From: Bradyrhizobium sp. AUGA SZCCT0283
GTDB taxonomy: Bacteria; Pseudomonadota; Alphaproteobacteria; Rhizobiales; Xanthobacteraceae
Assembly (NCBI RefSeq): GCF_018130385.1
Contig: NZ_JAFCLU010000010.1
Location: forward strand, 176,725-240,724
DNA: 64,000 nt
Direction: 5' to 3'
Shown here: one piece after another, positions 17,889 through 28,100 of the stretch
Numbering within the stretch: the stretch's first letter is position 1
How the letters are laid out: every line of letters starts with the position of its first letter
Translations under genes and position numbers: made by a program
Notes under the pieces: generated by a model
What the model saw: the letters and a program-made list of their open reading frames with translations, nothing else
The model's database searches: none
Told to the model about the DNA's origin: nothing

Positions 17889-18210
17889 CTCACCACCACC
17901 GCCTTAAACCAATGGATAGTCTGCTCCATCCGATTCCATGGAAAGAGCCTACCTCAGTACGGTTTGGCCATACCCGCGTGCAATGGCGTCAGCCGGCACT
18001 GGGTGCTACCGATCAAGATACAAGTAGCACCTGGAATGCAAAGCAACGGAACCGGACCCACGAGCCGGCAGTTGCAAGACAGGGTCGGCGGCGTAACGCC
18101 CGCCGGCCTTTTTCTTGATCGAGGGACGAGCTGAACTTTGCACGATCAAGCTGCGTCACAGGAATATCTTCAATCCAGCCCGCTCGTTCCACAAATGGAC
18201 TGTAATGGGA
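17889..18210. other. Intergenic stretch between convergent genes, with two hairpins
   Basis: 322 bp without a credible gene. It contains an 8-bp hairpin GGTGCTAC/GTAGCACC at 18002-18031 with a 14-nt loop and no T-run, and a GC-rich imperfect hairpin followed by TTTTT at about 18085-18114. I see no coding bias, tRNA or repeat. Confidence 0.6.
18085..18114 (+). terminator. Possible rho-independent terminator of the lemA operon
   Basis: An imperfect GGCGGCG/CGCCCGCC stem is followed by GGCC and a run of five T. It is about 200 nt after the last TPM gene, so it could instead end a small RNA or leftover transcript. Confidence 0.35.
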
Positions 18211-18825
18211 TCACGCCTTCGCCGAAGGCCGTTCCCCCACGCGCGCCATCCACGCGACGATGTTGGTGTTGACAGGATCGAGCGGCTGGCCGACCTGGCC
18301 GGCGAAATCGAGCCAGCCATAGAGCAGGATGTCAGCCAGCGTGAAGCGCTTGCCGCAGAGATAGTCGCGGCCGTCGGCCATCTGGCCGTTGAGCCATTGC
18401 AGGCGGTTGGCGGCAATCATCTTGAGGCCGGGCGAGGCTTCAGGCGCGCAAGGAATCCGCTTCTCGAAAAACTTGAGACCTTCGCCGAAGCGAAAACCGT
18501 TCCCCAGGTGCTCGCAAATGTTGAGATCGACGCGGCGGGTCCACATCCGGCATTCGGCGCGCTCTTCCGGCGTCGTCCCGATCATCGGAGGGTTCGGGTG
18601 CTTCTCTTCGAGATATTCGCAGATCGCGGTGATCTCGGACAGATAGTTGCCGTTGTCGAGTTCGAGCGTCGGCATCTGACCATGCGGATTACGCTTCAGA
18701 TGCTCGGCCTCGCGATTTTCGCCCTTGCGCAGATCGACGGTCTGCTTCGGCATCTCGATGCCCTTCTCCGCCATGAACATGCGAACAATGCGCGGATTCG
18801 GCCCGACCGAGTCGTAGAACTTCAT
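18211..18825 (-). CDS. Glutathione S-transferase family protein
   Basis: 204 residues from ATG 18825, with GGAGAG 8-13 bases upstream; a longer in-frame start at 18891 lacks a site. The thioredoxin-like N-terminal domain has 'MKFYDSVGPNPRIVRMF', the cis-Pro segment 'GQMPTLELDNG' and 'LSEITAICEYLEE', the glutathione-binding Ser-Glu equivalent. The C-terminal all-alpha domain has the 'TLADILLYGWLDF' N-capping motif. Likely a cytosolic GST for conjugation or peroxide reduction; substrate unknown. Confidence 0.9.
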   Translation of the reverse strand: MKFYDSVGPNPRIVRMFMAEKGIEMPKQTVDLRKGENREAEHLKRNPHGQMPTLELDNGNYLSEITAICEYLEEKHPNPPMIGTTPEERAECRMWTRRVDLNICEHLGNGFRFGEGLKFFEKRIPCAPEASPGLKMIAANRLQWLNGQMADGRDYLCGKRFTLADILLYGWLDFAGQVGQPLDPVNTNIVAWMARVGERPSAKA

Positions 18826-18949
18826 GGTGCTGTCTCTCCCGACGTTTTTTTGGCAGTGTTGTTGGAACCGTTGAACAGGCCGCCGTGCCATTTGTCAAAT
18901 GGGCGGATCACACATTCGGTGCTGCGGAATATGCTGCGGGCCGGCTAGT

Positions 18950-19762
18950 CTAGCTGTCGTCGAGCTTGTTGAGGTCGCGCACCGACTGCATGATCGGCTC
19001 GAAGTTCGCTCGCGCGTCCAGCGCGTCGAATAATTGCGCAGTGTCCGACAACAAGCCGTGCGAGCGCTGGATCGCGACCCGCACGTCGTCCTGCGGGGTG
19101 TCGGATAGCCGCCCGTGGCCCGACAGCAGGATCTTCGAGTTCAGGCCCTTCAGCCGCTCCAGCGACTGGATGTAGTCGGCGATGCTGCCGGAGCCGAACA
19201 CGCCGCCCATCACCCCGCCCGGCATCAGCGTGTCAGAGGCGAACAACAGGCCCTTGTCCTGTTCGAACAGCGTGATGCAGGCCGAGGTGTGGCCTGGCGT
19301 GTACATCACGTTGAGGCGGAAATTGCCGAGGTCGATCAGATTGCCTTCTTCCAGCCAGAGATCGATATTGATCGGCACGTTCGGCTCGTTGAACATCTTG
19401 CGCAGCATCGAGAAGTCGTCGCGCAGCGTGATCTTGTTGGCGGCCAGCCGGTGTGCAGCGATGAAGGCGCGGCCGTGGAAATGATAGGCCGCGCCGATAT
19501 GGTCGAGGTGTTCGTGGCTCAGCACCACCATGTCGATCTTCTCGAGCGGACAGCCGAGGTGGTTGAGGCACGTCAGCAGGTGCGGATAGTTCGAGGATAG
19601 CCCGACATCGATCATGATGGTGCGCGAGCTCCCGCGCACCAGATAGGCGTTCGCCGCGCGGTTCTTGAAACGGATCTGATAGACGTTCTCGGCCGCCTCG
19701 ATCAGCGTACAGACGTCGCTGTCGAGCAGTGTCTTGAACGGGCTCGGTCTGCGCTCGCTCAT
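18950..19762 (-). CDS. MBL-fold metallo-hydrolase
   Basis: 270 residues, ATG 19762. The dinuclear metal site is complete: 'LSHEHLDHIG' (HxHxDH, about residues 82-88), 'YTPGHTSA' (His about 155), 'FASDT' (bridging Asp) and 'LSGHGR' (last His). No extra domain indicates a specific subfamily, and glyoxalase II, lactonase or beta-lactamase-like roles are all possible. Its start overlaps the stop of the upstream cyclic-nucleotide-binding gene by four bases (ATGA), so the two are translationally coupled, suggesting that nucleotide sensing and hydrolysis work together. Confidence 0.9.
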   Translation of the reverse strand: MSERRPSPFKTLLDSDVCTLIEAAENVYQIRFKNRAANAYLVRGSSRTIMIDVGLSSNYPHLLTCLNHLGCPLEKIDMVVLSHEHLDHIGAAYHFHGRAFIAAHRLAANKITLRDDFSMLRKMFNEPNVPINIDLWLEEGNLIDLGNFRLNVMYTPGHTSACITLFEQDKGLLFASDTLMPGGVMGGVFGSGSIADYIQSLERLKGLNSKILLSGHGRLSDTPQDDVRVAIQRSHGLLSDTAQLFDALDARANFEPIMQSVRDLNKLDDS

Positions 19763-20133
19763 GAAGTCGCCGCGGCTCTGAAGGCAACCGTGTTGGAGGC
19801 CCGCAAGCGCTTGCTGAGCGCATCCATGATCATCAGCGCAAAGGCCGGCTGCTGGCTGACCAGGTAAACGAACCGGGCGTGATTGATCCGCATCACGCGG
19901 GTGTTTGGCGCCGCCGCAATCGCCGCCGCCGAACGAGACGAACCGTCGATGACCGCCATCTCGCCGAAGAACTCGCCCTTGCCGAGCGTGACGATCACCG
20001 TCTTGCTGGCGCCGTTCATCTTGGCGATCTCGACCTTGCCGTCGAGCACCACGAACAGTTCCCGCCCGGTCGAGCCTTCCTCAAAAATGACGTCATCTAC
20101 ATCAAACTCGTTGATGCACTTCTCGATGGTCAT
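19759..20133 (-). CDS. Stand-alone cyclic-nucleotide-binding domain protein
   Basis: 124 residues from ATG 20133, with GGGG about 7 bases upstream. The protein is almost entirely one CAP_ED beta-roll. The phosphate-binding cassette is 'GKGEFFGEMAVIDGSSRSAAAIA', read in part; the 'FGE(M)A...R(S)A' residues needed for cNMP binding are present. There is no HTH or channel domain, so it probably acts by protein-protein contact. The gene ends in an ATGA overlap with the MBL hydrolase. A longer upstream frame to 20370 is rejected as it has no site and overlaps the divergent promoter. Confidence 0.88.
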   Translation of the reverse strand: MTIEKCINEFDVDDVIFEEGSTGRELFVVLDGKVEIAKMNGASKTVIVTLGKGEFFGEMAVIDGSSRSAAAIAAAPNTRVMRINHARFVYLVSQQPAFALMIMDALSKRLRASNTVAFRAAATS

Positions 20134-20371
20134 GGCGGCCCCTGCCTTTCTGGCTGGTCGGTGCGGCCATGTTAGTCGGGAAACAGACCGGCGCAAACGG
20201 AACCGGCAAGGATGCCGCAGGGCAGCATGGGGTATCGGACCGGGGTGGCCGACATTCGGGGCCCAAAACCGGGCCGGACGAGTTCCTAAAATTTCGGTAA
20301 GGCCGAGGCCGGTAACGATTTGGCAAGCAATAAAAGTTACCAAATGGTCAATCAATTCTGGAGAATCCAAC

Positions 20372-21379
20372 GTGAGCGATCAGCAAACCCAGCCCACCAG
20401 CGGTGAAGCCGGAACCCTCGGCGCCACGCCGGCCGTTCCCGCCATGCCTGCGCCGGGCGAGCCGGTAACGCCTGCGGCGGAGGTAGAGGCGGCGAGACTG
20501 GCGCCCGACCAGGAAGAGACCTCGCCGAAGCCCGACGCGCCCAAGGTGGACGCCGTCAGGATGGAAGCGCCAAAGGTCGAGGCCTCAAACGCTGAGCCTC
20601 CCAAAATCGACGCCGTAAAGCCGGAGGCGCCACGCTTCCCAGGCAACGTGACGATCATGTCACCCGGCGACCGTGTTGGCGCCGATGCCAAGGCTGCACC
20701 GGTGGAAGGATCTCCCGGCAAACGCAGGATCGGGGCGATGGCCGCCGTGGTGGCGCTGGCGACGGTGGCGGGTGCGCTGGGTGGCGCGCTGGCAACCGCA
20801 GGCGTTGGAAAGCTGATGGCCGGCGATTCGGCCCAGGCCTCGACCCAAGCTTCGGCAAAGGACAGCGCGCTCGAAGCCTCGATGGCGCGAATCGATGCCG
20901 AGATCGTCGCGCTGAAAGCCAGCCTCGAGCATACTTCCAAGACGACAACGGGCCAGCTCAACAAGGCCAGCGACCGCCTCGACAAGGTCGAGAAGGCGCA
21001 GGCCGAACCCGCCGCGAAACTCGCCAAGCTCAGCGAAACCGTCGACAAGCTTCGCGCCGCCCAGGCATCGACGACGACAGCTGCTGCCGCGCCGGCTCCC
21101 GCGAAGGAAGTGACAGGCACGATACCGCAGCAGGCTGCAGCCGCGCCTCCGCCCGGACCTGCGGCGCCGCCCAAGCCTGAGGTTGCCCGGCTGCCGACCG
21201 TCGAAGGCTGGGTGTTGCGGGATGTCGCCAATGGCAGCGCCCTGATCGAGAGCCGCCGCGGCATGTACGAGGTCTATGCCGGCGATCCCATCCCCGGTCT
21301 CGGCCGTGTCGACGCCATTCGCAAGCAGGATGGCCGCTGGGTGGTCGTGACCAGCAAGGGCCTGATCGTCGCGCGCTGA
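20372..21379 (+). CDS. Pro/Ala-rich single-pass membrane protein with coiled coil, unknown function
   Basis: 335 residues from GTG 20372, with GGAGA seven bases upstream. Order of parts: a low-complexity Pro/Ala/Glu/Lys N-terminus with repeated 'PKVDAV', 'APKVEA' and 'PKIDAVKPEAP' units (to about 105); a transmembrane helix at about 118-145; a coiled coil at about 160-235; a Pro/Ala linker; and a conserved-looking C-terminal domain of about 60 residues ('VEGWVLRDV...DGRWVVVTSKGLIVAR'). This resembles envelope-spanning proteins of Rhizobiales annotated only as hypothetical. A good terminator follows at 21401. No function assigned. Confidence 0.75.
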   Translation: MSDQQTQPTSGEAGTLGATPAVPAMPAPGEPVTPAAEVEAARLAPDQEETSPKPDAPKVDAVRMEAPKVEASNAEPPKIDAVKPEAPRFPGNVTIMSPGDRVGADAKAAPVEGSPGKRRIGAMAAVVALATVAGALGGALATAGVGKLMAGDSAQASTQASAKDSALEASMARIDAEIVALKASLEHTSKTTTGQLNKASDRLDKVEKAQAEPAAKLAKLSETVDKLRAAQASTTTAAAAPAPAKEVTGTIPQQAAAAPPPGPAAPPKPEVARLPTVEGWVLRDVANGSALIESRRGMYEVYAGDPIPGLGRVDAIRKQDGRWVVVTSKGLIVAR

Positions 21380-21400
21380 CGGGACGATATGCCAACAGGA

Positions 21401-21435
21401 AGGCGCTTCACGGCGATGTGAGGCGCCTTTTTCCT
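21401..21435 (+). terminator. Rho-independent terminator
   Basis: A stem GGCGCTTCAC/GTGAGGCGCC with one G-T pair and a 6-nt loop is followed by TTTTT. It lies 22 nt after the stop of the gene ending at 21379. Confidence 0.85.
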
Positions 21436-21469
21436 TGAATAGACCTCTTTGCGCGGTGTTAGTTGGGAC

Positions 21470-22984
21470 ATGAGCCGCGTGCCAGGATTTCTCGCCATCG
21501 TATTTGTTCTGCTGTGCGGCGCTTTGCCGGCGCATGCGGCACAGGATGCCGCGCTGGAGCGCGGCACAGCCATCACCGATCCTGCGACGCTGCGCCAACT
21601 CGATGGCGGAAAATTTCGCCTCGATCGCATGCTGCTGCCGGAGCGGTCGGCAGATATTCCAAGCGCCAACAGCGAACTGTTCGTCGCGCCGTCGATGGCG
21701 CCGGTCCGGCAGGCGATCGATGGCGAGTTCGATCGCTACATCGCGCGGCACCGAGCGAACCTGCCAAAGGAGACGATCGGCGTCGGCGAGGGCTTTGATT
21801 TCCAGTTGTTCGACCGCACGCTGCTTTATTCGCAAGAGACGCGGTTCGTGCTGGCCGGCATCGTCAACCGCATGGACCGCGCTTACGTTGCGGAAGCAAG
21901 CTGCGGCGAGATCCGCCTGATCTACCGCCTGACGCGGATGAACAAGGCAGCCGGCGACGACGCTTCGCCGCCGCGGCTGCCGATGACGCTGAACCTCGTG
22001 CTGAAGGCGAAAGGCGAGGGTGCGGCGGTGACCTGCTCCGACATCGCCAGTCGCTGGCTCGCCGCGCCGCTCGGCGGGACACTGTCGGCAAAGGATGGCC
22101 CGCTCGACCTGATCGACTATCAGAATATCGATCGCATCGAGACCAATCTTCAGATCGCGCACGCGCCGAAATCTTCGGTTCGCGATTTCCGCACCGACTA
22201 TCTGTTGAAGGTGTTTCGCTACGACCGGCAAGCACGCGTCTTCGCGGAAGTGCCGATGGAAAACCAGATCGACCGCGCGCGCCTTCTGGCGGACGATGGC
22301 CTCAAGCGCGAGTTCAGGGCATGGCTGCTAGATCCCATCAATCTCGTGGCGTTCGATCGCGGCACCGCGCTGATCCCGGAAAAATTCCTCGCCAACGGCG
22401 CGATTGCGCCAACGCCGGTCGGGTTCGATCCATCGGACCTGGAGCCTGAATTCGGGCTGGTGCAGGGAGAGGGCGCCGTGTTCAGCGAGGCTGACGTGGT
22501 GGCTGCGCTCAGGAAGGCTGCGGAAGGTGGCGTGAAGCTGCAGAACATCCGCTCGCCTGCCGGGTTCGAACGCAGGCTCAACGACGTGACCTGTTCCGGC
22601 TGCCACCAGACGCGAGGCATCGGCGGCTTTCACTTCCCCGGCGTCGACTGGATGGCGGATAAACCGTCGAATTCGACCGTTGTGCCGGCGTCGCCGCATT
22701 TCTTCGGCGACCAGATCCGCCGCCGCGACATTCTCACGGCGCTGCGCGACGGCAAGCCGCCGGATTACTCGCGCGGGTTCGCCAGCCGTCCGCAGTTGCG
22801 CGGCAGCACCGAACTCGCCGGCACCAATTATTACGATGGTTGGGGCGCGCATTGCTACGTGCAGGGCAAGCCAGCCACCGGCAATGACGGAAGTTTTCGC
22901 GGCTGGACTTGCGCCGAGGGCCTGAGCTGCCAGGCCGCCGGCAAGATCTCGCGCATCGGCATGTGCTTCGTCAAAAGCCGCTAA
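21470..22984 (+). CDS. Secreted protein with a single c-type haem motif
   Basis: 504 residues from ATG 21470 (a TTG 21 nt upstream is in frame but less likely). Signal peptide ends 'ALPAHA'. One CSGCH haem-c attachment motif is at residues 375-379, followed by 'TRGIGGFHFPGVDW'. The C-terminus has paired cysteines ('HCYVQGK', 'WTCAEGLSCQAAGK', 'GMCFVKSR'), likely disulfides. It is a periplasmic or secreted protein; the haem motif resembles those in cytochrome-like peroxidase or DUF-type proteins but I cannot name the family. Monocistronic between a terminator and a small downstream gene. Confidence 0.75.
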   Translation: MSRVPGFLAIVFVLLCGALPAHAAQDAALERGTAITDPATLRQLDGGKFRLDRMLLPERSADIPSANSELFVAPSMAPVRQAIDGEFDRYIARHRANLPKETIGVGEGFDFQLFDRTLLYSQETRFVLAGIVNRMDRAYVAEASCGEIRLIYRLTRMNKAAGDDASPPRLPMTLNLVLKAKGEGAAVTCSDIASRWLAAPLGGTLSAKDGPLDLIDYQNIDRIETNLQIAHAPKSSVRDFRTDYLLKVFRYDRQARVFAEVPMENQIDRARLLADDGLKREFRAWLLDPINLVAFDRGTALIPEKFLANGAIAPTPVGFDPSDLEPEFGLVQGEGAVFSEADVVAALRKAAEGGVKLQNIRSPAGFERRLNDVTCSGCHQTRGIGGFHFPGVDWMADKPSNSTVVPASPHFFGDQIRRRDILTALRDGKPPDYSRGFASRPQLRGSTELAGTNYYDGWGAHCYVQGKPATGNDGSFRGWTCAEGLSCQAAGKISRIGMCFVKSR

Positions 22985-23032
22985 CTTCGCAAATTGTGCT
23001 AAGTGAAGGCAGCAGCTGAGCGGAGATTGGCG

Positions 23033-23197
23033 ATGAGCTCTTCCGACCAGGACAGGCAACGCAATCGTGAGATCGCGGAGAACGAAGCCAATCGGCAGGT
23101 GATCGGTGATATCAGGGTCAGCGTCTGGGCGGTCGCGGTCTCGATCGTTGCCGGGGTGGTTGTGTTCGGCATCGCCTGGGCGTGGCTCAACCGCTGA
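23033..23197 (+). CDS. Small single-pass membrane protein, unknown function
   Basis: 54 residues from ATG 23033 with GGAG eight bases upstream. The N-terminal half is charged and helical ('DQDRQRNREIAENEANRQV') and the C-terminal half is one transmembrane helix ending 'AWLNR'. It begins 48 nt after the haem protein gene. Its ribosome site and good membrane profile make it a credible real gene; no function inferred. Confidence 0.6.
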   Translation: MSSSDQDRQRNREIAENEANRQVIGDIRVSVWAVAVSIVAGVVVFGIAWAWLNR

Positions 23198-23212
23198 AAA
23201 TTGCCTGAGTGA

Positions 23213-23860
23213 TCACTTGGCGTAATGCGTCAGTCGCTTGCCTGGAAGCAGGTCATAGGCCGATCTCCAGCCCGGCAATTGCGCCATGCGTCCGAGCCAG
23301 GCGTTGATCGCGGGATGGCTGGCCGCGAGATCATACCCGGTTTCGTCGGCGGGGTAATGCAGATAGGCCATCATCGAAATATCGGCCACCGTTGGCCGTG
23401 AGCCGATCGCGAATGCATTCTTCTGCATGTGCTGCTCGAGAATCGACAGGAAATCGTCGAGCCGTCTGCGGAAATGCTTCAGCACGTGTTCGTCCGGCGA
23501 CGGCGTGAAGGTCCGAAGATAGCGGTAGGTTGCCATGTAGCCGGTGAGCTTGTGGTTGTCCCAGAACAGCCAGCGCAGCAGCTCGAACTGCTCCTGCTCA
23601 GTCTCGCCGCCGAACCGGCCGAATTGCTTTGCCAGCTTGAGCAGGATCGGCGCGGTCTGGGTGAGGCGCTCGCCATCCACCTCGAGCACCGGAATTTCGC
23701 CCATCTCGTTCACGTCGCGCCGCCATTCCGGCGTCCGGGTCACGCCGCCGCCAAAATCAGTCCACACCGGCCCAAAAGTTTGGCCGCACAGCGTGAGCAT
23801 CAGCGCGAGCTTGTAGCTGTTTCCCGACTCCGGGAAGTAATGCAGGCGATAGCTGGGCAT
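23213..23860 (-). CDS. Glutathione S-transferase family protein
   Basis: 215 residues from ATG 23860, with GAGGA about ten bases upstream; GTG 23875 is in frame but overlaps the preceding gene. Thioredoxin-like N-terminal domain with 'YKLALMLTLCG', cis-Pro motif 'GEIPVLEVDG' and 'LTQTAPILLKLA'; C-terminal domain with 'PTVADISMMAYL'. Lies 11 nt after the CoA-transferase gene, so probably co-transcribed with it. May work on CoA or glutathione thioesters, but substrate is unknown. Confidence 0.88.
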   Translation of the reverse strand: MPSYRLHYFPESGNSYKLALMLTLCGQTFGPVWTDFGGGVTRTPEWRRDVNEMGEIPVLEVDGERLTQTAPILLKLAKQFGRFGGETEQEQFELLRWLFWDNHKLTGYMATYRYLRTFTPSPDEHVLKHFRRRLDDFLSILEQHMQKNAFAIGSRPTVADISMMAYLHYPADETGYDLAASHPAINAWLGRMAQLPGWRSAYDLLPGKRLTHYAK

Positions 23861-23871
23861 GGCTTGCTTCC

Positions 23872-25077
23872 TCACGCCACCGCGCCGGACGCGCGCAACT
23901 TGCCAATCGCGGCTTCGTCATAGCCTGCGTTACGCAAGATCTCGTCGCTGTGCTCGCCGATGCCGGGCGGCTTGCGCGGCTGGACCTTCTTGCTGCCATC
24001 GACCCAGATCGGGCTGGAGATCGTCAGCATGGTGTCGTTCTCAAACGGCACCAGCACCTCGTTCTCGATCATCTGCTTGTCGTTCGGAATATCGTCGAGG
24101 ATGCCGACCACGCCGAACACCAGGCCGTTGCCATCAAGGATCTTCCGCCACTCGGCAAGGTCCCTGGTCGCAAAGGTCTCGTCGAAGATCTTGATCAGTT
24201 CGAGCGATCGCGCATGGCGGTCCTTCTTGGTCTCGAATCTCGGATCGGTGACGAGGTCCTCGCGGCCGAGGCAGCGCGCCAGCGTCGGCCATTGCCGGTC
24301 CTCGTTGAGCAAAGAGAGGATCAGCCAGCGTCCGTCCTTGCACTGGTAGTGGTTAGTGACCGCATTGAGCGCGCGCTCGCGTGGGCGGCGTTCGCCGAAT
24401 TTCGCGCCGACCAGTTTGGCCTGCGCCAGCACCGAAGCCGCCCAGACGCCATTGGCCATCAGGTTGGAGCTGACATGCGAACCCTTGCCGGTGCGCTCGC
24501 GCTTGTAGAGCGCGGTCACGATCGCCCCGTAAAACGCCATCGCGCAGGGGTGGTCGCCCATGCCGGCGATCGAGCGCGCCGGCGTGGTGTGTTCATCCGC
24601 CCGCACCAGGTCCATCAGGCCCGAGCGAGCCCAATAGGCATTGCTGTCGAAGCCGGGCTTGTTGGCTTCCTCGCCTTTTTCGCCGTAGCCCGTGAAGGAA
24701 GCGTAGATCAGGCGTTCGTTGTGGGGCGCCAGATGGTTATGGGTGATGCCGAGCCGCTCGCGCACCTGCGGCGGATAATTGGTGATGAAGACGTCGGCCT
24801 GCGCAGCCAGCCGATGCAACACCGCCTGGCCTTCGGGCTTCGAAAGATCGAGCGCGAGGCTCTTCTTGTTGCGGGCTTCCAGCATCCACGCAAAGTTATG
24901 CTCGCTATGCGGGTAGCCCGGCAAATTCGGCAGGTTGCGATAGGGGTCGCCGGTGCCCGGCGGCTCGATCTTGATGACGTCGGCGCCGAAATCCGACAGC
25001 ACGGTGGCGGCGGCAGGCGCTGCGATAAAACTCGCGCAGTCCAGAACCTTGAGGCCTTCAAAAATGCCCTTATCCAT
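23872..25077 (-). CDS. CaiB/BaiF (class III) CoA-transferase
   Basis: 401 residues, ATG 25077. Motifs: 'GLKVLDCASFIAAPAAATVLSDFGADVIKIEPP' (read in part), 'NKKSLALDLSKPEGQ', 'LIYASFTGYGEKG', and the catalytic Asp in 'PGFDSNAYWARSG'. Class III enzymes transfer CoA between carboxylates without free intermediates. The full length and both Rossmann-like lobes are present. Followed by a GST gene in a likely two-gene operon; donor and acceptor acids cannot be inferred. Confidence 0.9.
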   Translation of the reverse strand: MDKGIFEGLKVLDCASFIAAPAAATVLSDFGADVIKIEPPGTGDPYRNLPNLPGYPHSEHNFAWMLEARNKKSLALDLSKPEGQAVLHRLAAQADVFITNYPPQVRERLGITHNHLAPHNERLIYASFTGYGEKGEEANKPGFDSNAYWARSGLMDLVRADEHTTPARSIAGMGDHPCAMAFYGAIVTALYKRERTGKGSHVSSNLMANGVWAASVLAQAKLVGAKFGERRPRERALNAVTNHYQCKDGRWLILSLLNEDRQWPTLARCLGREDLVTDPRFETKKDRHARSLELIKIFDETFATRDLAEWRKILDGNGLVFGVVGILDDIPNDKQMIENEVLVPFENDTMLTISSPIWVDGSKKVQPRKPPGIGEHSDEILRNAGYDEAAIGKLRASGAVA

Positions 25078-25174
25078 CGTAGCGCCGCTCCGTGACGTTT
25101 GTCGGTCTTGCTGAATTATCGCTATGGGCGATCCGGTTCAAACGTCATTTGGCCCATCTTGGAAAGTGATGCAA

Positions 25175-28100
25175 CTACTCACCGCCAGACATCAGCGCTG
25201 CATTTCCGCCGGCCGCCGCCGTATTGACCGTCACCGTCTGCTCGGTTGCAAAACGCGCCAGATAATGCGGCCCGCCGGCCTTGGGGCCGGTGCCGGACAA
25301 GCCATGGCCGCCGAACGGCTGCACGCCGACGACGGCGCCGATCATGTTGCGGTTGACATAGATGTTGCCGACCTGGAGGCGCTCGATCGCGTCCTCCACC
25401 GTATCGTCGATCCGGGAATGGATGCCGAGCGTCAGCCCGTAGCCCGAACGCTCGATCGATTGCAGCACCTGGTCGAAGCGGTCGGCGCGGTAGCGCACGA
25501 CATGCAGCACCGGACCGAATACTTCTTCCGTGAGCCGGCCGGCATCGGACAATTCGAAGATATGCGGCGCGACGTAGTTGCCTTGGGGAGCGCTGCCTGC
25601 AAAGTGCACCCGGGCTTCCTTCTTCATGCGTTCGATATGCGCGTCCAGCCGCTGCTTGGCCTCGGCATCGATCACCGGGCCGATATGGGTGGCGGGATCT
25701 GCGGGATCGCCGATGACGAGTTCACGCGCTGCGCCCGCAATCATCTCGATCATGCGGTCGGCGACGTCGTCCTGCAGGAACAGCAATCGCAGCGCCGAGC
25801 AGCGCTGGCCGGCGGAGCGGAACGCCGAGGTCACGACGTCGTCGGCGACCTGTTCGGGCAGGGCAGTAGCATCGACGATCATCGCATTGATGCCCCCGGT
25901 CTCCGCGATCAGCGGCACGATCGGTCTGTCCTTGGCGGCGAGCGCGCGGTTGATGGTCCGCGCCACTTCTGTCGAGCCCGTGAAGACAACACCGGCGATA
26001 TCGGGATGCGCCACCAGCACGCCGCCGATCCGGCCGTCGCCCGTCACCAGATGCAGCGCGGACGCCGGCACGCCGGCTTCATGCAATAGACGTATGGCCG
26101 CAGCCGCAATCAGCGGCGTCTGCTCGGCCGGCTTCGCAACGACCGCGTTGCCCGCCATCAAGGCCGCCGTGACCTGGCCCAGGAAGATCGCCAGCGGAAA
26201 ATTCCACGGCGAGATCGCGACGAAGACACCACGGCCGCGCAGGCAGAGCACGTTACTCTCGCCCGTCGGTCCCGGCATCGCCTTGCCTTCGCCGAACAAC
26301 TCGCGCCCCTGCGCGGCATAGTAGCGGCAGAAATCCACGGCCTCGCGGACTTCGGAAACCGCGTCGTCGAGCGTCTTGCCGCCCTCGCGTTGCAGCAGCG
26401 CGATGAAATGCGCCGCGCGCCCTTCCAGCAGGTCGGCGGCATTTTCCAGCGCAGCTGCGCGCGTGCCGGCTGGTGTCCTGCTCCAGTCCTTGAAACCATC
26501 GCGCGCTGCCGACACGGCGGCATTCGCCACGGCGATCGTCGCATCGGCGATGCTTCCTGCCGCGGGCAATCGTTCCGCAGCGACCGCCGAGGCGAGTTGC
26601 TCCAGCGCCGCGCGCTCGCCGAATTCAATCCCGCGGGAGTTTTTGCGTTTGGGTCCGTACAGTTCGCGCGGCAACGGGATGTTCGGATGGCCGGCATTTT
26701 CTGCGTTGCCGATAATGTCGGCCGGACGCCGCAGCAATTGCGACACCGGCACCGCCTCGTCGGCGGCGAGCGCGACAAAGGATGAATTGGCGCCATTCTC
26801 CAGCAACCGCCGCACCAGATAGGCCAGCAGATCGCGGTGGCTGCCGACCGGCGCGTAGGTGCGATGGGCGATGTCGGGGCGGTCTTCGCCGAGCTTCGCA
26901 TAGAGCGCCTCGCCCATGCCGTGCAGTCGCTGGAATTCGAAGCCGCTTTGGTCCGTTGCCAATTCGAGAATGGTCGCGACCGTCAGCGCATTGTGGGTGG
27001 CGAACTGCGGAAAAATCCGTGGCCGTAGCGCCAGCAATTGCTTTGCGCAGGCGACGTAGTTCAGATCCGTCATCGCCTTGCGGGTGAACACCGGATAGCC
27101 GTCGAGCCCGCGTTCCTGCGCGCGTTTGATCTCGGTGTCCCAATAGGCGCCCTTCACCAGCCGCACCATCATTTTGCGGCCGAGGCTGCGTGCGAGACCA
27201 TCGACGTAATCGATCACGCCACCGGCGCGCTTCTGATAGGCCTGGATCGCGAGGCCAAAGCCGTCCCAGCCCGCAAGCGATGGATCGCCGAGCGTTGCCG
27301 CTATCACGTCGAGCGATAATTCCAGCCGGTCCGCTTCCTCGGCATCGACAGTGAAATTGAGGTCATGGGATTTGGCTTGCCTGGCGAGATCGATCAGGCG
27401 CGGGACCAGTTCGCTCATCACCCGCGCGCGGCTCACCGCCTCGAAGCGCGGATGGAGTGCCGAGAGCTTGACCGAGATACCGGGTCGGTCGGGCAGCGAG
27501 CGGTCATCGGCCGTGCGTCCGATCGCCTCGATCGCGCTGGCATAGGAGTCGAAATAGCGCGCGGCGTCATCGGCCGTGCGCGCGCCTTCGCCGAGCATGT
27601 CGAAGGAGTAACGTTCATGGCGCGAGGAATGCGGCTGCGCCCGCGATAGCGCGGCCTCGATGGTCTCGCCCAGCACGAAATGGTTGCCCATCAGCCGCAT
27701 CGCCTGACGCGTCGCCGCCCGCACGGCCGGCGCGCCCAGCCGCTTGGTCAGCCGTCCGATGGTCCCTTGAGGCGTTTCGCCGGGCTGGATCACGCGGGCC
27801 GACATCCCGAGCGCCCAGGCCGAGGCATTGACCAGGAACGCGCTCGATCTGGTTTCGTGATGGATGAAATCGCCCTGCGCGAGCTTGTCCTCGATGAACT
27901 GGTCGGCGGTGCGGGCGTCCGGCACCCGCAGCAGCGCTTCCGCCAGCACCATCAGCGCCAGCCCCTCTTTGGTCGAGAGCGCGAACTCGCGCAGCATGTC
28001 CTCGACGCCGCCGAGCGGGTCGTCATTGGCCCTGATCGCCTCGATCAGCCCCGTCGTCGTGCGATCGATGCGCTCCTCCTGCGCCGCATCCAGCTGGGCG

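Noticed and set aside
18002..18031. Hairpin GGTGCTAC/GTAGCACC as an attenuator or small RNA
   Set aside because: No T-run, no adjacent gene and no conserved element recognised; only the hairpin itself can be stated.
23950..25095. 381-codon plus-strand frame opposite the CoA-transferase
   Set aside because: No family motif and no ribosome site; the minus strand has class III CoA-transferase motifs.
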